Source: Trichomonas tenax | Lineage: Eukaryota; Parabasalia; Trichomonadida; Trichomonadidae | Reading direction: 5' to 3' | Length of the DNA stretch: 53,618 nt | NCBI GenBank assembly: GCA_023091735.1 | Contig: JALKBU010000266.1 | Span: 1 to 53,618, forward strand | In this document: positions 51,122 through 53,618 of the stretch, piece after piece | Position numbering within the stretch: position 1 is the first letter of the stretch | Layout: each line of letters starts with the position of its first letter | Notes under the pieces: generated by a model | What the model was told of the DNA's origin: nothing | Databases searched by the model: none | The model's input: the letters and a program-made list of their open reading frames with translations, nothing else | Position numbers and translations under genes: made by a program

Positions 51122-51376
51122 GGTTCTAAAGCTTGTTCTTCGAAGTATTTATGTATCTTTGCTTCCAAAATAATATGTGTATGTTTTGAAGTTTCTATAG
51201 GATATGTCGCAGATTTCGAAAATTACCTTGACGAAATATTGCATAAAAAGGTAGGGTTAGTATTTCAACATGATGATAATGATGTTGATAAAAGTAAACG
51301 CATTAAAACACACGTTTTACAAAAATTGATCATATTGATGCTAAAAAATGTGTTTATATCATTCAACCATACTTAA
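51122..51376 (+). other. open frame without start codon, coding-like
   Basis: About 84 codons open, ending at TAA 51374-51376, including VSIGYVADFENYLDEILHKK and a charged stretch DDNDVDKSKR. There is no ATG near the beginning. It may be a relic of a gene; no family recognised. Confidence 0.35.
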
Positions 51377-52069
51377 CTAGACTGGTCATATGCATATAAT
51401 ATGTAGCTTGACTGTGGACTAGTGAATCTTTAAATTTATAGTAGATCAAAAGATTGGGCAATTAAATTTTTAAACTCAAAGTCGGCGAAACTCGTTTTTT
51501 AACTCACTGGATTAACTTTTTGCTAAGTTATTGAACCTCAATGTACAAAATCCTGTTGTGCATGATATATTAAAGAAAAAGCTAACAAATTCTATATTTC
51601 ATTAAAATATTAGATATATCTTGCATCAAAAACATTGATTTGCCATGATGTGCTTTACTCATTATAATATATTATATTACCATTGTATAGCATTTTTATA
51701 ACGTAAAATATGTTGTTGTCGATGATAAATAGGTAAATCTAATCACAAATATGCTTTTTTAGCTTTTTTTTGGAAAAAAAGTATTCCAAGTGTTCACACA
51801 TAAGCTCTGTGTGTTATTCTCCCAAAAAGAATAATGATTCTTTTTTGCGCAGCTAAATTTGACAAGTTTATTAAATTGAAAAGATTAACACACAGAGCTC
51901 CAAAAAAGCCCTTCTCACTCTCTTCCTCTCAATTTTTTTTCGATAAAATTTATATTTTGTATTCCATGTGGCATGGGAATATACCCTATATAGGACTAAG
52001 CTTGATGAACCTAAGTTCTCTAGATTTCAAAATTGGAAAATCCGACTTTACATGACAAATATGGCATAA
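51377..52069. other. gene-free AT-rich stretch with an inverted repeat
   Basis: AGCTCTGTGTGTTA (51803-51816) and TAACACACAGAGCT (51886-51899) form a perfect 14-bp inverted repeat around a 69-nt spacer, with GC-TTTTTT-GG similarity further out. CGACTTTACATGACAAATAT near 52043 matches a 20-bp word inside the Mutator-like element. No gene seen. Confidence 0.55.
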
Positions 52070-52459
52070 CGGTTAGGATCAATCAGGAATGAGTTCGTCA
52101 TTAGAAAAGGAAACAGTTCTGGTTCAGTTGTAGCAGTCAATGGTTACACTACATCGAAGAGTGATTACCCATGGAGGAGGGATTATTACAATCATTATCC
52201 AACAAAGGAGCAAAGAAAGAACGTAAGCATGCAGAACTTCATCGATAACAAGTACGGAGCGACATACAAGGATGATAACATGACTGTTCAATATTATAGA
52301 TAAGACCCTGAAGAGGATAGAGACACTAAATGGATTTTGGACCATAAGGGCTATACTAATCCTGTGCCAAAGGATAAAACACCTTATAGAGTATTTACTG
52401 ATATCATCCACAAACTAATAGGTGATATTATACTTAATGACTACAGGGGCGGCAGTTAG
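52070..52459 (+). pseudogene. 5'-truncated element gene with one in-frame stop
   Basis: Open from 52070 (no ATG at the beginning) to TAG 52457-52459, 130 codons, with TAA 52301-52303 in frame. The sequence is coding-like on both sides (SGSVVAVNGYTTSKSDYPW before; DPEEDRDTKWILDHKGYTN after) and ends DYRGGS. No family recognised. It converges on the small minus-strand gene, with one copy of the intergenic module between. Confidence 0.6.
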
Positions 52460-52736
52460 TAATTAGATGTTCGCGTAATCCACGACTGCGCCGTGGCTTC
52501 CACGAACATCTTTTTAAATATATTTACGACAGAGTTAGTTTTACAAGTTAGGTCCCCCCATATAAAAAATAAATTTTTGAATTACTTACAAAACTAACGT
52601 TAATTTTATTTTGGAATTTATGACTTTATAAAATGTATTCAGTTTTGAAAATAATTTATGACAAACTAACTAACTAACTAAGAAAAGAAAGCGAAAGGAT
52701 TTATGAAGTAAGAAATTTGAAAAATAATTTTAGTGG
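52460..52736. repeat. intergenic module, copy A, with hairpin
   Basis: About 280 bp largely shared with 53059-53337. It holds a hairpin AGATGTTCG/CGAACATCT (52465-52473, 52503-52511) enclosing CCACG-ACTGCGC-CGTGG, an AAGTTAGGTCCCCCC block, AACTAACTAACTAA and AAGAAAAGAAAGCGAAAGGA. It lies directly after the stop codons of both flanking genes, so it may act as 3' end or shared regulatory sequence. Confidence 0.8.
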
Positions 52737-53021
52737 TTATTCTGATTTCTTTTCCTCTTCTTTCTTCTTTTCTTCCTCTGCTTCTCTCATACGCTTACTT
52801 ATCCATCTCGGATTCTTCTGTCTTCCTGCAGCAAGTGCTGCTAATTGTTTTTCTGTACACTTACGTTTAGGCTTAACGGGTTTTTCCTCCGTTGCTCCTT
52901 CATCGTCTTTTTCATTCTTTTTCGTCTTTCTTGTTTTGAGTTCGTGATCTTCGGTCTTGGAGCTAAGTTCCTTTAATATTTCTTCCTTTAATGTCGCTTT
53001 CAAAGTTTCGAAGTCTGTCAT
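52737..53021 (-). CDS. small Lys/Glu-rich protein of the Maverick-like element
   Basis: 94 residues. An acidic helical N-terminus (FETLKATLKEEILKELSS) is followed by a basic core PKRKCTEKQLAALAAGRQKN, then KR and a Glu/Lys helix at the C-terminus. The (K/T)EKQLAALAAGR motif is like basic stretches common in small proteins of Polintons, virophages and large DNA viruses; nucleic-acid binding is inferred. ATG at 53021, stop 52737. The gene is bounded by copies A and B of the intergenic module. Confidence 0.6.
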   Translation of the reverse strand: MTDFETLKATLKEEILKELSSKTEDHELKTRKTKKNEKDDEGATEEKPVKPKRKCTEKQLAALAAGRQKNPRWISKRMREAEEEKKKEEEKKSE

Positions 53022-53058
53022 GTTTTATATTGGATAAAAATTTAAAATATTATTTTTT

Positions 53059-53337
53059 AGTTAGTAATTAGATGTTCGCATCCGCCACGACTGCGCCGTG
53101 GCTTCTGCGAACATCTATTTAAATATATTTACAGAATTAGTTATACAAGTTAGGTCCCCCCATATAGAAAATAAATTTTTGAATTACTTAGAAATTAATG
53201 TTAAAATTTATTTTGGAATTCCTGACTTTATAAAATGTATTCAGTTTTGAAAATAATTTATGACAAACTAACTAACTAAGAAAAGAAAGCGAAAGGATTT
53301 GGGGAGTAAGAAATTTTGAAAACTAATTTTAGTGAAA
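53059..53337. repeat. intergenic module, copy B, with hairpin
   Basis: Near copy of 52460-52736. Here the hairpin stem is AGATGTTCGCA/TGCGAACATCT (53070-53080, 53106-53116), 11 bp, with the same inner CCACG-ACTGCGC-CGTGG. The stem is kept although the outer bases differ from copy A. Confidence 0.85.
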
Positions 53338-53365
53338 ATGAGAGAAATTTATTTAGAAATTAGAA

Positions 53366-53455
53366 AAATAATTTATGACTAACTAACTAACTAAGAAAAG
53401 AAAGCGAAAGGATTTGTGGGGTAAGGAAATTTTGAAAAATAATTTTAGTGGTTAT
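53366..53455. repeat. partial third copy of the intergenic module
   Basis: Repeats only the part AATAATTTATGACTAACTAAC through AAGCGAAAGGATTT to TTTTAGTGGTTAT (shown in pieces), lying just after the stop of the terminal gene. The hairpin part is absent. Confidence 0.8.
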
Positions 53456-53474
53456 GAGAGAAATTTATTCGGAT

Positions 53475-53618
53475 TTAATAAACCCTATACAACGTGTAAA
53501 CAGTAATATATGGAGGCATGTAATCAGTACCTGAACCAGTGTCGGCAGTGTTTCCGTAAACTGAATGAATGTGACTTCCTGCATGATCAATGATTAAACC
53601 CGTGTTGTATTCTCTGGT
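53475..53618 (-). CDS. tail-collar/fibre-like protein, C-terminal end only
   Basis: 47 codons from the window edge to TAA 53475-53477. It contains HAGSHIHSVYGNT, a DTGSGTDYMPPYITV stretch and an aromatic end (YRVY). The GxHxHxxxGNTxxxG...MPPY pattern is that of phage tail-collar and short tail-fibre C-termini, also seen in trichomonad Maverick genes. The gene starts outside the window. Confidence 0.65.
   Translation of the reverse strand, partial: TREYNTGLIIDHAGSHIHSVYGNTADTGSGTDYMPPYITVYTLYRVY

Larger units (their letters stand above)
52070..53618. mobile_element. partial Maverick/Polinton-like element
   Basis: Contains a broken plus-strand gene, two minus-strand genes and intergenic modules that are near copies of each other. 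The minus-strand gene at the window end has a phage tail-collar-like end, and the small gene is lysine-rich; such genes are known in trichomonad Mavericks. No terminal repeat is seen at the left, where the first gene is cut, so the left edge looks truncated. The right part runs off the window. Polymerase, integrase, ATPase and protease genes are not in view, so the assignment is tentative. Confidence 0.55.

Overview
The window looks like nuclear DNA of a parabasalid protist, most likely Trichomonas vaginalis or a close relative. Four things point there. (1) A protein kinase gene at 27417-28443 (minus) is interrupted by a 94-nt intron with the trichomonad splice signals GTATGT and ACTAACACACAG; removing it restores an uninterrupted kinase. 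(2) Several genes have a TCA(C/T)(T/A) initiator 8-16 nt upstream of the ATG, the known Trichomonas core promoter. (3) Intergenic DNA is very AT-rich and packed with terminal-inverted-repeat elements, while nearly all genes are intronless. (4) BspA-like leucine-rich repeat pseudogenes and a Maverick/Polinton-like element are present.

Layout. 1-841: a 39-bp tandem repeat, two small hairpins and AT-rich DNA. 842-2503: a surface-protein pseudogene whose single reading frame carries four in-frame stops. 2801-3898 (-): MT-A70-like methyltransferase-family protein. 4734-8849: 1371-residue protein kinase with a long N-terminal extension. 8925-9339 (-): remnant of a membrane protein. 9658-14364: CDC48-like AAA+ protein fused to about 1000 residues of DPF/NPF repeats. 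14365-16127: gene-free, with an 817-bp multi-hairpin element. 16128-16331: small acidic protein. 17066-17719 (-): secreted F5/8 type C (discoidin) protein. 18272-19492 (-): SRPK-like kinase. 19779-21611 (-): fimbrin/plastin. 22424-24249 (-): SLC12 cation-chloride cotransporter pseudogene. 24732-25970 (-): uridine kinase-like P-loop protein. 27417-28443 (-): intron-bearing CAMK-like kinase. 28444-31149: gene-poor, with a TIR element holding a 66-bp-arm hairpin. 31150-31635: HMG-box protein. 31883-32206: decayed coding remnant. 32222-38704 (-): 2160-residue LRR protein with a huge Ser/Asp/Glu tail. 39029-40018 (-): GT31-like glycosyltransferase. 40019-42771: gene-free; holds a 1032-bp Mutator-like non-autonomous element with a 9-bp target duplication and a second, smaller TIR element. 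42772-46653: 1293-residue membrane protein. 47470-48447: beta-barrel-like protein. 48539-49561: nucleotide-sugar transporter-like protein. 49721-51022 (-): BspA-like LRR pseudogenes. 52070-53618: part of a Maverick/Polinton-like element with repeated intergenic modules, a small basic protein, a tail-collar-like gene running off the window, and a broken gene.

The genes do not form operons; each appears to be a separate unit, as expected of this eukaryote. Themes are signalling (three kinases), actin and adaptor biology (fimbrin; a CARMIL-like architecture; AAA-DPF/NPF fusion), surface and secretory functions (glycosyltransferase, nucleotide-sugar transporter, surface proteins) and heavy repeat decay. 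The most unusual item is the AAA+ protein at 9658-14364: a CDC48-type module with altered catalytic residues joined to a tail made of motifs that in other eukaryotes bind clathrin adaptors (DPF) and EH domains (NPF).
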